From: Mucidula mucida
Taxonomy: Eukaryota > Basidiomycota > Agaricomycetes > Agaricales > Physalacriaceae
NCBI GenBank assembly: GCA_015501055.1
Contig: JADNYV010000001.1
Span: 1,860,001 to 1,924,000, forward strand
Length of the DNA stretch: 64,000 bases
Direction of reading: 5' to 3'
Below the pieces are notes generated by a model. It was not told where the DNA came from. It made no database searches and saw only the letters and a program-made list of their open reading frames with translations. Below, in pieces: positions 23,272-34,943 of the stretch; positions within the stretch are counted from its first letter, which is position 1, and the number at the start of each line of letters is the position of its first letter. Both the position numbers and the translations under genes were made by a program.

Positions 23272-23779
23272 GATTAACGAGGGGAAGTGAAGAGCAAGTC
23301 GAGTTGGAAACTATGGTAAGGCGTCCAGGCCTAAAAGAATGAAACGAAGAAAGGACTAGAGAAACCGAGGTCAGAGCACGGATAATTGGAGGGACGGACA
23401 CGTACAGGGAGGAGGGAGAAACTGGTGGGAAGAAGGTAAGCAAGGTGAGGATATAAACGTTCAAAACCCCTTGATGGTCGCGATGACGTTTGATCTTTTT
23501 GGCCAATCAGCTTGTGCTATCCGTATGTTTGGGTCAGCCGTCGGTGGATGCGGTTGGTGTTGATTTGGGTACTTTCGTTCTTCAAGCCAAGCTTTATACG
23601 TTGGTACTGAATACTATTTTATTCAACATCCCATAGACAACTCAATCTACCCTAAACAGCATACAGAATGGTATACTATATCACTCAGAGCTCTCCTTCA
23701 GACGTGCTGCTAAATTGAGCGTTTCAGGGTCCTTCTCAAACGAGAGATCATCAGATCGTCTTTTGCTCTGTACCTCGAC
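23272..23779. promoter_or_regulatory. Divergent promoter region of the repeat-peptide gene and ESF1
   Basis: About 510 bases between two divergent starts and no supported gene. Read toward the peptide gene there is a TTTATATCC sequence at about 23449-23457, roughly 180 bases before its ATG, which could be a TATA element. This is only a pattern match. Confidence 0.35.
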
Positions 23780-26016
23780 ATGTCCGACCCGCGTTTTTCT
23801 CGTCTACGCTCTGATCCACGCTTCCGACGACCCAAAAAAGCAAAATCCAAGGTCGTCGTCGACGAGCGCTTCAAATCCGTTTTTGCTCAGGAGAAAAAGC
23901 CAAAAATAAATCCGCTGGTACTTTTTTCAATAACTGTATTGGCATAGCATTCATCATCATCATCATTCGTAGGACGTGTTGACAAGTATGGCCGTCCATT
24001 GAGTGCTACGCATGAACAAGACAATCTCCGTCGGTTCTATCGTATCGAGGACGAAGACGAAACACCAGACGAACCAAAACTACCTGACTATGCTCGCGGT
24101 CAGGTGCTTCTAGAGTCCTCGGACGAAGAAGAACCTTCAAAAGTTCAGGACGACAGTGACGAGAGTGACTTTGACGGATTCGTGTCGGTCGGTCGTGGCG
24201 AACATAGCGATGCGGAGATTGACTTGGATGAATCCCAAACTGCCGAATTGACTGCCCAGGCTGCCGCGTACTCACAAGAGCATCCACAAATTGAAGAGGG
24301 AGATAAAACGCGTCGCGTTGCAGTCGTCAACCTCGACTGGGATCATGTCCGTGCCGCACACCTATACAAAATCTGCTCCTCTCTCGTTTCACCAACAGCG
24401 CCATCATCCCGGGCTACTACTTCTTCGCGTAAAGCCACCACGTCTCAGGTTCGTGGGCAGGTTCAGTGTGTTCGCGTCTATCCAGTGAATTTGGAAAAGA
24501 GAGGATGGCGAGAGAGGAAAAAGAAGGTCCCCCTGCAGAACTCTTCAAGACAAAGTCTGATTCTAAAGAGGTCAATGAGAAAACTATCTACGAAGTCGGT
24601 GATGAAAACCAAGTCAATGAGGAAGCACTCCGTAAATACCAGCTAGAGAGGCTGAGGTACGTTTCGCCACCATTCTCCTCTCCACATTCTGAACACAAAC
24701 TAGGTATTATTATGCCGTGATAGAGTGCGACTCAGTTGATACAGCCTCTCATATATACGATGAATTGGAGGGGACGGAGTTAGAACGCTCTGCAAATGTG
24801 TTCGACCTCAGTTTCATCCCGGACGATATGACCTTCGACAATCCCTTTCGGTGCGCACGAGAGATCTCTGCTATCACTTGTTTTGATTGTTGATCAGCGA
24901 CGAGGCGACGGAAGAGACGGGTACTCAAACCAAATCGCTGGATTTCGTGACAGATGTTTGTGCATCTACTGAATTCGCAGCATCGTTACTAACACAGATT
25001 GCAGGCTCTTCGCCACTCGAAAGTCAAACTCACGTGGGACGAGGATGATCCTGAGCGAAATCAAGTCACCCGGCGCACTTTTACTAAAAAGGAAATAGAA
25101 GAAGACAACTTTCAAACATATCTCGCCTCGTCGTCTTCAGACTCGGAGCAGGACGAGGACCGACCAAAGAAAGGCGACCGCAAGGCGCAGTCGCGGGATA
25201 AGCTACGGGCACTTCTCTTGGGTGGAAATGATGCAATGCCCGAAGGCTGGGCTCGCGACGAGGAGGGAGGAGACGCTGGCTCCGACGTAGATATGGAGAT
25301 CACCTTTACTCCGGCCTTTCCGAGTCGAAAGGTGATCGCGACGAGACGACCTTGGAGATGTACCAGCGAAAGATGAAGGAGAAGAGGAAGCAGAGGGTAG
25401 AACAGAAGAAAGGTGGCCGACCAAGGAGAAGGATGAAGATTGGAAGGCGACGACTTCTTCGATGCGGACAGTGAAGAGGAACTTGTTGAAAGCCTCTGAA
25501 ACGAAGAAGGCAGACAAAGAGAAAGAGCGGAATCATCAGGATCTGTCGCACCTCGTTGACGAAGAGGATGACGGGAAACACTTTGATCTAAAGGCTATAC
25601 TGAAGGCAGAGAAAAAGTCGAAGCGAAAGGGCAAGAAGAAGAGTAAGGATGCTGCACCAACTGACGAGACGCAACCCGATTTCTTCATTGACGTTGCGGA
25701 CAGCCGGTTCAGTGTGCTGCACGAGGACCCTACTTTTGCTATTGACCCAAGTAATCCTCAGTACGATCATTTACCTTTCCAAATTAGACGACATTCACTC
25801 AACATTTACAGGTTCAAGAAAACTAAAAGTATGTCGGCATTACTTGAAGAGGGTGGTAAGCGACGACAAAAGAAGCGGGGGGAGGATGGCATCGCGACGA
25901 CCCCGACTTCGTCAACTGGTTCTGGGCGCAAGCTTGAAAGTCTGGTGGAGAGTGTCAAGAGAAAAAGCATGGTTCAAGGACAAAAAGGGAACGGTAAACG
26001 ACAGAAAATAGTATAG
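23780..26016 (+). CDS. ESF1: ESF1 pre-rRNA processing protein (18S rRNA maturation)
   Basis: Nucleolar factor of the small-subunit processome. The N-terminus [31 protein letters not shown] and [11 protein letters not shown] match the family's conserved start. An acidic stretch with [11 protein letters not shown] follows, then [60 protein letters not shown] and [16 protein letters not shown]. The lysine-rich C-terminal region has [23 protein letters not shown] and [12 protein letters not shown] and ends [10 protein letters not shown]. The protein is read continuously only if one base is added at each of five places (about 23891, 24485, 25313, 25423 and 25446). Each addition restores conserved text, for example [17 protein letters not shown] and [20 protein letters not shown] treat these as assembly losses; if they are real, this copy is broken. 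Confidence 0.88.
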
Positions 26017-26039
26017 GACAATTGTTTAGTACATTGATT

Positions 26040-26913
26040 TTATGTGATTTTTGCTTGGGAGAAGTCAAGTTCGGGGTGTGCGGCCTGGAATTTCTTCAAG
26101 GTCTGCAACGTGATCTAGTTAGTAGAAGCTTGAGCGCGACAAGAGGATCTAACCTCCATCTTCTTGAGTTCGTCTGAAGTGGGTTTTCCCATTTGCTGTA
26201 AAAGATATGTGAGACGACATCCACATATCTCACAGTGCACTGTTACCTTCTGCTGGTTGTCAAACTGTAGTACGATATGAGCGTTGAGATCAGGTTTCCG
26301 TCAAAAACTCACCATCATTTTCTCGACCATCCCTCTGCAAAGATTGAGAAGGAGATCAAGGATAGATACAGCTAAGAGCGTACCTCGTTTCGCCGTCAAG
26401 ATCACTGAGCTTACTGTTCTCAGGTTCGATCTTGGTTGTGTCGATCTTAGGATGATGGGTCAACACGTTCTCCCACCATGTCTGTTGGTTCAGTTTCTCC
26501 AAATGAATATGAACTGCCTCGTTATCCTCTATAGACAGAGTATTGTCAGGTAGGTAAGAAGGGACGCGTGAATAACTTACCAAGCGTCCATGTACTGTCG
26601 TCGACCTTGATTTCCTTGCACAGCTCTCCACCCATGATAGGTTCTTGCCCTTTGAGACCGACATTAAGTTTCTTTTTCGCGATGGTTATGGAGAGCTCTT
26701 TGCCGCGCGTCCCTTTTGGGACGGGCACGACCACATCGACCTCTCCAAGTTCTTGAGACCATTTGTAAGGCAAAGCTGTAAAGTATGTAAAGCGCTGTTG
26801 CCAGCCTATTGCACAATCGATTTACCGGACTGCTCGACGATCTCCCGTGCCCTGGCCTCCTTGTCCTTTCTCTCTCTTTCCTCAGGTGAAAGGCTCTCGT
26901 TGTCGTCGGCCAT
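26040..26913 (-). CDS. nudC: NudC-like nuclear movement protein with CS domain
   Basis: Cochaperone-type protein linked to dynein/LIS1 function and nuclear migration. The N-terminus [20 protein letters not shown] is a charged coiled-coil start. The CS (p23-like) domain reads [35 protein letters not shown] and [19 protein letters not shown], followed by [20 protein letters not shown]. The C-terminus has [20 protein letters not shown] and ends [11 protein letters not shown], the usual NudC tail, with TAA at 26040. About five short introns. It faces the Siz-type gene with 134 bases between the divergent starts. Confidence 0.93.
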
Positions 26914-27047
26914 CGCGAATACAAGGTGAATAACCTGTTTGGGTAAACACGCTCTATGACATTGTTTGGTGCTGTTTCGAGTTGACGGTGCCGAGGGGAT
27001 TGAGCGACTGCCATATTTGCGTCCACACTATCTCAAAGGATACATGC

Positions 27048-29508
27048 ATGGCTAGCACGGATCCATGGTTTGAGTTCGAGGTGCGCCCGCTGCTCTCCCT
27101 CCCCGCTCTGTGCTCATTTCGCCGCTAGCTGATTCGTCATAATGTCAAATACAACACTGTAGACCGATTGAAGCAAATGCTCATTGGACTAAACGACGAG
27201 TGCGGCGTCTACCTCCCAAAAACAGGCAAAAAGCAAGAGATTATCGACCGCATCTTGTCGACGCTCGACGCCTGGAAGCAGCAGAATCAGACCGACAAGT
27301 GGGCAAAGGCGCGGACCATTATACAACAAGTCAGATCGCACGGCCAGTGAGTGGTCCTTCATCTTGCTCCTTTGACGTCGTATGGCGTCCAATGGCCACT
27401 CCAGTCTGCTCACGGCACTTCGCAACAGATATACGCCTGCGCGCACAGCATCGACGTCTGCTGCCGCGAGCTCGTCGGGTCCAGCGAGCGGCGCTCACGC
27501 GATGCACAACACTTACAATGGCGCTCCTGCTTATCCATATGGGAATGGTGTTGCCCCCAGATATGATACCTATGCGCCTGCCCGTAAGCCTTCGGGCTCG
27601 CTGAACCAGCTGCCCTCCTCTTCCCATTCTGCGCCATCCAAACTCGCCGCTGGCAAACCTGGTGCGTAACACCACGACTCTGGCCCTCTGAACGCGTCTC
27701 ATCGATGCTACAGGCCTCCGATTCAAAGAGTCTCCCTTTCTCTCCATTGAACAGGCAGTTTCGTCTGTCGTCGAGTGTCCAGGTCATTTTTTGCGCGTAT
27801 TTTCCGTATCTGCTATCTAACATAGTCCAAATATCAGAGTCCAACAGCTCAACGGACCGACGTCAGCAAACCGTGGTCTTTACCCTTACTAACGACCAAT
27901 TGGCAAAACTCAAGTCCGCCAGGTATGTCCGCCGCCACACACTCGGACCAAGCAGACTCATCGATCACCGAACAGTCCGAAATATCAGTTGCGCCTATTC
28001 TGCACTTCCTCTACATTCTACTCCCCAAATCCCACATTCCGCTCTACCACTAGCCCTGCTCTTGTCGAATTCCCCCCCACCTGTGAAGTCCGTGTCAACA
28101 ACGTGCAGTTATCTGTGAATCTCAAGGGGCTCAAGAAGAAGCCCGGAACGGCACCACCTCCAGATCTGGGAAAGTATATACGGCTCAATACCACTTCGAA
28201 CAAGGTTGAAATGGTTTACGTGAACAGTCAGACGCCGGTGCAGTCGAAGGTTAGTCTCTCTCTCACAGGCTACCCGGATATCTTTCTCACATACACCAGA
28301 AATTCTATCTCGTCGTCCATCTCGTCCGGACTACGTCGGTTGACCATCTTGTCAACCAACTGAAACAAACTAGCTACACTACGGCCGCCGATATAAAAGC
28401 AAGAAGTAGGCACACTCTCAGTTGTTCGTATCTTTCATTCCTAATCATGCATCAGTGAAAGCATCCATCAATGACGACGACGATATCATCGCCGGTCCTC
28501 AAAAGATGTCCTTGAAGTGTCCGGTATGACATCCTGAATTGCGGGTGTCGAGGGATCTAATTTGTTGAACAGTTAAGTTTCATGCGGGTGGCTACTCCTT
28601 GTCGCTCCTCGAAATGCGTACATCCACAATGCTTTGATGCTACATCTTGGTTCTCGGTGATGGAACAAACCACAACTTGGTTATGCCCGGTGTGCGAGAG
28701 GGTTTTGGACACCAAAGATCTTATCATTGATGGGTTGGTGTTTATGTTCGCCTCCTGGAAGTCGTACTGACGTCTGCGAAGCTATTTCGATGAAATCGTG
28801 AAGTCGTGTCCTGAAAGTGTAGAGGATGTCTTTGTCGAAGCTGATGGCGAATGGCACACGACCGACAACAAGTATGGTTCTGCTGAATGGAAGGCTCAAC
28901 ACCCACCTGTAAAGCCTGCTACCGCTCCTCGGAAACCAGTCTCGCGGACTAGAACGCCGCCTTCCCAGTGCAACGGCAAAACGAACGGCAAGGGCAAAGC
29001 AGACCTTTCCATTCTGATCTTGGACTCGGACGACGAGGAGGAGAATAGGGTTAAGCGGGAGTTGTCACCCTCATTCGGAAATGCCTCCAGCTCTAGTCTG
29101 GCTCCCTCCTTGCCGCCGCGCTCTCAGTCGGTGCAGGATACGGTTATTGATTTGACTCTTGATTCCGATGAGGAAGAGGATGTGGCACCTCCACGACATG
29201 TGGGGAAGCGGAAGGCGTCAGACGCTCCTTCTCCAACGGAACCAATATGGAAGAAAAGTCGACCAATCATACCCGTTGAGAGTGATCGGGCCGGGGGGTC
29301 GTCGTCCGCACTCAGTGCTCGTAACAGTGATTATCCGCCTGCACGTCCCGCAATAGATGCTCCCGCTGTACGGTACACAATGCATTCAAACGCGAATCCC
29401 CCAGGACCTTTGTACCCTACCGCCGGCGTAAACACGACATATGCCAACGGGTACCCCGAGCCAGAAGGATTGTGGTCGTCGCGTGTAAATGGGAATACGC
29501 GATGGTAG
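27048..29508 (+). CDS. PIAS/Siz-type E3 SUMO ligase
   Basis: Nuclear ligase that promotes SUMO transfer from Ubc9. Domains in order: an N-terminal SAP-like domain (VDRLKQMLIGLNDECGVYLPKTGKKQEIIDR region), a Ser/Pro/Tyr-rich linker, a PINIT domain (YQLRLFCTSSTFYSPNP .. CEVRVNNVQLSVNLKGLKKK .. IRLNTTSNKVEMVYVNS), and the SP-RING zinc fold (KCPLSFMRVATPCRSSKCVH .. CFDATSWF .. TTWLCPVCERVLDTKDLIID). Two SUMO-interacting motifs beside acidic runs follow: LSILILDSDDEEE and VIDLTLDSDEEED. Start ATG 27048 gives MASTDPWFEFE; an ATG four bases upstream opens only a three-codon frame ending in TAG. TAG at 29506. More than eight introns of about 50-60 bases. Confidence 0.92.
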
Positions 29509-29837
29509 GGTATATTATTTACTGTATTTTTCGTCTGGTATTATTGTTGGTCTGGTATACTCGGTATAATATAGTACAAGCACTATCTGACTATGTCTGT
29601 GTAATTGGCGACGTGGCAAAATGCAGGTGAACGAACAAGGTCGGTCCGCTGTTGACCAGGGTCAGAGGAGGTCCCCGAGTCCCTGAAGCAGGGAGCCAAT
29701 GGGAATGTGGTAACTTGCGTGGAAAGCCGGGAAAAAAATTCGAACTCAGCGTGCCATAAAAGGCGGTAGGCTTTTGCAAGTGTCTTCACTCCTCACCACC
29801 ACAACCCACCTCAGTTTTTTTTCTCTCTCTTTCAAAA
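29509..29837. promoter_or_regulatory. Promoter of the ADP/ATP carrier, with pyrimidine-rich leader
   Basis: Intergenic 330 bases. The last 30 bases before the carrier's ATG are a pyrimidine tract (CAGTTTTTTTTCTCTCTC) followed by AAAAATGG, typical of strongly expressed fungal genes. Confidence 0.5.
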
Positions 29838-31078
29838 ATGGCCGAAGTGAAGAAGGGCAAGACGCCCAAGGAGTTCACCAGTCCGTAGCCTTTGTCGCTG
29901 TCGCTGTGCCACGCTTACCGTTTTGCAGTCGATTTCCTGATGGGTGGTGTTTCTGCTGTACGCTTCTCTCTGCTTTTGTGTCAATGCTTCTGTTGCTCAC
30001 ATCGTCTACAGGCCATTGCGAAGACCAGTGCTGCGCCCATTGAGCGTATCAAGCTGTTGGTGCAGAATCAGGACGAAATGGTTGGTTTGGAATCTCGCGT
30101 GCGTTCTTTGTCTAACCTTGGTACAGATCAAGCAAGGTCGTCTCGCTACTCCATACAAGGGTGTCATTGACGCCTTCCGCCGTACCACCGCTGACGAGGG
30201 TGTCGTTTCCCTCTGGAGAGGAAACACCGCCAACGTCATCCGTTACTTCCCGACACAAGCCCTCAACTTTGCCTTCAGTGCGTTGCTTTTTGTAGATTGC
30301 TTTCAATACTAACAGTTTTATAGAGGACTACTTCAAGGCCTTGTTCGGTTTCAAGAAGAACGAGGGTTACTGGAAGTGGTTTGCTGGCAACGTCGCCTCC
30401 GGTGGTGCTGCTGGTGCCTCATCGCTCCTCTTCGTCTACTCGCTCGACTACGCCCGTACACGGTTAGCGAACGATGCCAAGTCTTCCAAGGGTGGAGGAG
30501 GAGACCGTCAGTTCAACGGCCTGGTCGACGTCTACAAGAAGACCCTCGCGTCTGACGGTATTGCCGGTCTGTACCGTGGCTTCGTGCCTTCGGTCGTTGG
30601 TATCATTGTCTACCGTGGTCTCTACTTTGGTGTCTACGACTCCGTTAGTACGTGGCACTTAGTTTGCGTTTTAATGCGTGTTCTGACATGGATTTACAGA
30701 GCCCGTTGTCCTCGTTGGTGCCCTCGAAGGCTCGTTCATGGCTTCCTTCCTGCTCGGTTGGGGTGTCACCGTCGGTGCTGGTCTCGCTTCCTACCCACTG
30801 GACACTATCCGTCGTCGCATGATGATGACCTCTGGGTCTGGTGTCAACTACAAGTCCATGTTCGACGCCGGTTCTCAAATCGTTGCCAAGGAAGGTACAA
30901 AGTCGCTCTTCAAGGGAGCTGGTGCCAACATTCTCCGTGGTGTTGCTGGTGCTGGTGTCTTGTCGCTCTACGACAAGCTCCAGGAGATCATGTTTGGCAA
31001 GGTCTACTCTGGAGGTCTGTCTCTCCCGCTGTTTCCTCTCAACTATGCTGACGTGTCATTTCTTCAGGCTCTGGTTAA
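29838..31078 (+). CDS. AAC: Mitochondrial ADP/ATP carrier
   Basis: Inner-membrane exchanger of cytosolic ADP for matrix ATP. Three mitochondrial-carrier repeats can be followed: [41 protein letters not shown] with [12 protein letters not shown], and [20 protein letters not shown]. The diagnostic RRRMMM signature of ADP/ATP carriers is present ([13 protein letters not shown]). Other blocks: [20 protein letters not shown] and [20 protein letters not shown]. Six or more introns; the last (about 31015-31067) leaves only GSG and TAA at 31076. The coding sequence uses C-ending codons more strongly than its neighbours, consistent with high expression. Confidence 0.97.
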
Positions 31079-31294
31079 ATACTTGCTTGGTATATTACTG
31101 TCATTGCATTCTCGTCATTTACGATTTTCCTCTGCTATTAGACGTATTACCATCTTTTTATCCACTCATCGGGCTACTGGGTATCGTTTATTCTACTATA
31201 CCCTCCCCAGACCTATTACAAAATGCGAACGTGATAAAAAATGGACAACCCGTGTGACGCAGGGAACTAAGTTACCTTCTTGTCCCGCCCGTCC

Positions 31295-33796
31295 ATGATC
31301 CATGTGCTTCAGCGCGTAGGTCGTTTGGTCTCTGCTCCACGTCGGTGGCAGTCTACCTCGATAGTGCTGCGTCCATACCAGGAGCAATGCTTGGTCTCGT
31401 GCACTGACGCGCTGCGCGATGGTCTGACGCGTATTGGTGTCTCTTTACCCACGGGCTCTGGCAAAACCACCGTGTTCATCTCGTTACTGGAGAAATTGGC
31501 AAAGCCGGCTCCGCATGCGAAAAGAGCTCTCATAATCGTGAACAGCATCGAACTTGCTCGCCAATCCGCTGAACAAGTTGAACGGCTTTTCCCGAGTGGT
31601 CTGTCGAGATAGAGCAGGGAGTTAAACACAAGGCTTCTGGGTCGGCGGACGTGTCAGTGCGCGTTTTTATGCTCAAACTTCTGCTTTTGACTTGCGCCAG
31701 GACGGTCGCGACATACCAGACTCTACTTCAGCAAGAACGGATAGCCAAGTTTGAGCCGGACAAGATGAAGGCCATCATTGTGGACGAGGCGCATCATGCA
31801 GCTGCACCTTCGTGCGTGCTAAACTATATTTCACGCGTCATACTGAACCCTCTTCATAGATACCGGCGCATTCTATCTTATTTTGACTCGGAAATCCGAC
31901 ATCCAGATCACGACGATGAGACCTTTGCATCCGTAGAACCTATCACCCAGCACAAGATCCCAATTATCGGCTTTTCCGCAACATTCAGTCGCCACGATGG
32001 TCTTGCGTTGGGCTCCGTCTTCCAACATATCGTCTACCATAGAGACTTCTTGGAGATGATCAAGGAGCAATGGTATTCCTCTGTTATTCATGTCTGTTCC
32101 TTACTAAATTCTGTCAGGCTCTGTAACGTTCGATTTACATCTGTGACGGCTAACATCGACCTGAAAAATGTCACTGTGAGCTCTGCGACGGGTGATTTCA
32201 ATCCGACGAGCTTGGCCCAAGTCATCAATACGGAAACGTTGAACAAACTTGTCGTTCAGACATGGCTCGATCACGCTGGTAGGCATTAGCAAGTGCATGG
32301 TCAGCGTCCATTCTCATTTATATCTACAGGCGAAAGGCGGTCGACATTAGTTTTCTGCGTAAATATCGCACACGTGGAAGCCTTAACAGACATGTTCAGA
32401 CAGGCTGGTATCGATGCCAGATACTTGTACTCCAAAACGCCAGCATTGGAGCGAAGAGCTATCGTTACGGCTTTCAGGGCTGGCCAGTTTCCTGTCTTAG
32501 TTAACTGTGGTTTGTGTCCCTCCCCTTCTTCTTAGCATTCTACTTGAACACTCCCAAGCCATATTGACCGAGGGAGCTGACATTCCTAACATCGACTGTG
32601 TTATCGTCGCGCGACCGACAAGGTCGAAGAACGTATTTGCTCAGATGGTGCGTAAGAGCCCCCAATTTGAAGTCCCTCACGGTAACGCTTATTCAGATCG
32701 GCAGAGGCATGAGATTGTCGCCTACTACGGGCAAAGTAGACTGCAGGATTATCGATTTTGTAGACAGTAACAACCGTGTCACCGGTGTTATGTCGACTCC
32801 TACTTTATTTGGTTTAGATCCTGCGGAAATCGGTAGTATTCTCGGTAGGTTCCTACTCCCTTTGATGCATGCGTCTGTTTACGCCTGGCACAGATGAGAG
32901 TCTTGAAGACTTGGAGGAACGTGCTAAAGAAGCGGCTTCAAGGCTTGACAGCGAGGACAACGTACCGGCACCAAAGACAGTCACTTACATCGATTATGAT
33001 GACCCTCTTTCGTTTCTGAAGATGACCAAGGCTGCAGCAGAGCATCCACATATCTCAAAGTTGAGCAAACATAGTTGGTTCGCCATCGGTGAAGAAAAGT
33101 ATATCTTGGAGTGTCTCAACAAGGGCCATATTTCTGTGGAGTTTGTGCCTGAAGGTACATTCCTGGTTCGTGGAATCGCGGTGATGCTCATTGGTAACCT
33201 AGATCCCGAACATGGGCCGCACTGGGCGGCAACTTACACGCCTGCTGCGTTGGATCGCGCCACTGCGTTCGCTCTCAAAGTTTCACCCTTCATGCGAACT
33301 CGAAAGGTTCTAACAGCATTGCAACTTGACGAGGCTATCCGAGGCTGCGATACGTATGCTCTCAAGAAGGTTGTTCATGGACCCATGGCTCTTGGGTATG
33401 CCTCCCTCATTCCACCTTGATCTATCCCCTCACACTCCCAATAGGCTGCTCAGATCCGCCAAATGGAGACAAGCACCAGCCTCGGACAGTCAGAAAGCGT
33501 TCATTACGAAAAGATGGAAGATTGACACCGAGCTGGGGGATTCCGTTACTGTGCGCAAGGCAGAGCGGATTGCGAAGCTCACGAAAGGCGAGGCAGCGAA
33601 TATCATTAGTGGTCTGAAGCACGGCGCTATGGTAGGTTATTTCCTCTTGCAAGGGACCATTCGGCTGATGTGTGGATCTCAGGCTTATCATCAGAAAAAA
33701 GCCAAAGCAGCGGCCAAGTCGAAGCAGGTGCAGTCGAAGGAGAAAGAGCGACGCTCGAGAACGAACGTCGCTGTTGGCCCTTTGCATGCGAATTGA
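31295..33796 (+). CDS. IRC3: IRC3-like mitochondrial DEAH-box helicase
   Basis: Superfamily 2 helicase; yeast Irc3 acts in mitochondrial DNA maintenance. The N-terminus [20 protein letters not shown] is Arg-rich and looks like a mitochondrial signal. Motifs: Q-like region RPYQEQC, Walker [10 protein letters not shown], motif [13 protein letters not shown], motif [13 protein letters not shown], motif [19 protein letters not shown], motif [21 protein letters not shown] and motif [18 protein letters not shown] family-specific C-terminal domain follows, ending [11 protein letters not shown] and TGA. Frame is lost near 31585-31595 at CTTTTCCC; one more T would give [21 protein letters not shown] partial decayed copy of the C-terminal part lies directly downstream. 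Confidence 0.9.
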
Positions 33797-34059
33797 GATG
33801 ATAGGTTCATTATTATTCTTTAGCTGCGCTTCGCCCATTCTGACCAGCCGTTAGCATGGTCGTTCTCCATACCAACCTCCTCAACGGCTGCCCCGGATGA
33901 CGGCGTGATCAACACGCGTTCTTGCCCATAGAACACCGGCGGCACCAAGGTCTACGCACCACGTTTGGGCGAAGTCGATCTTCGCGTTGACTCTTCAGTA
34001 CATACATTTTCAGATGATACCATTGATATCCTGCTGTCGACCAAGAAGTACCCTATGAT
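33797..34059. other. Spacer after IRC3, no gene
   Basis: About 260 bases with no supported gene. By position it corresponds to the IRC3/EED intergenic region of the first duplication unit, but it has diverged from the second spacer (34652-34943). Confidence 0.3.
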
Positions 34060-34239
34060 CATAACTAGTACTTTGGAGGCTATCTCCAACACCGATCATT
34101 GTATTCTCCAGCTCCTGAGACTTGAGTTCTCGTGCCTCTTATAGATGTCAAGTGTCATTCTCGAGATATGAATCAAGCAAGCCACACCGAAGGGCACCCT
34201 TGCTTGTTGTGTCGTATGGAAAGAAGCTCTTCCGCCCTA
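34060..34239 (-). pseudogene. Decayed partial copy of the 3' end of the EED-like gene
   Basis: Read on the minus strand, 34190-34239 encodes LARKSFFPYD, matching LARKRFFPYD in the real gene at about 35530-35575. 34070-34110 contains GTGTTGGAGATAG and neighbouring bases matching the real 3' end at 35000-35060. The segments between (the real gene's 35.1-35.4 kb exons) are missing, so it cannot encode a working product. It abuts the IRC3 fragment at about 34240, which marks the join of a tandem duplication. Confidence 0.65.
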
Positions 34240-34651
34240 GCCAACGTGCCAAAGAAGCTGCTTCAAGGCTCGACAGCGAGGACAACCCATCGGTACCAAA
34301 AACAGTTACTTACATCGACTACGAGGACCCTCCTCTCTCTTTCTTCAAAATGACCGAGGCTGCGGCTGAGCAGCCTCACATCTCCGTATTAAGCGACCAT
34401 TCTTGGATCGCCATCGGTGAAGACAAGTATATCCTCGAGTGTCACCCCAAAGGGCATATCTGTGTCGAATTTGTGCGTAAAGGTACATCTCATGGTCGTC
34501 AAATGGTTATGAAGTTCATTCGCGTTGTAGATCACAAGGCTTATCACCGAAGCAAGTCAAGGCAGCGGCCAAGTTGAAGGAACTGCAATCAAAAGAGCAA
34601 GCGCGACTCTCGAGACTGAACGTCTCGGTTGGACCTTTGCATGCCAACTGA
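34240..34651 (+). pseudogene. Decayed partial copy of the IRC3 C-terminal region
   Basis: From AACGTGCCAAAGAAGC onward it encodes [40 protein letters not shown] and KGHICVEFV, close to the real gene at 32916-33155. It then jumps to the last exon (AYH..K near 34540) and ends LNVSVGPLHAN with TGA at 34649, matching [10 protein letters not shown] in IRC3. The region matching 33165-33680 is missing, and there is no helicase core or start codon. About 80-90 percent of the aligned residues look the same by eye, so the duplication is not ancient. Confidence 0.8.
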
Positions 34652-34943
34652 TGACTGGTAAGCGTGCTGAATGTGCATCGTCCATATAGACTAGGTCCAA
34701 GTAAGATCGTCTTCGATGCCATGCCAGAGTCGGACCTGGTTATGTTTTGCTTGCTATCATTGGCACCTCTTCCCCTCTGCATCCCGCTCTAACCGTCATC
34801 GACGATCTCCCTAGCTTTCTCCTAAGCAGACGGCGCCACCTGCTCCCACTTACTCCAAATCCTCTGTCCGGTACCAACATAGCCAGATGTTACAGTCGCG
34901 TCCCGCTCTCGATAAATAAGTAGCTTATAACCTAGGCCTCACC
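34652..34943. other. Spacer between the IRC3 fragment and the EED stop
   Basis: About 290 bases with no supported gene. It should contain the 3' UTR of the EED-like gene. Confidence 0.35.

Noticed and set aside
19187..26016. A RiPP (ustiloxin-like) gene cluster around the repeat precursor
   Set aside because: Neighbours are PsuG/PsuK, MOCS2B, ESF1 and NudC. No DUF3328 HxxHC protein, tyrosinase, methyltransferase or transporter was seen nearby.
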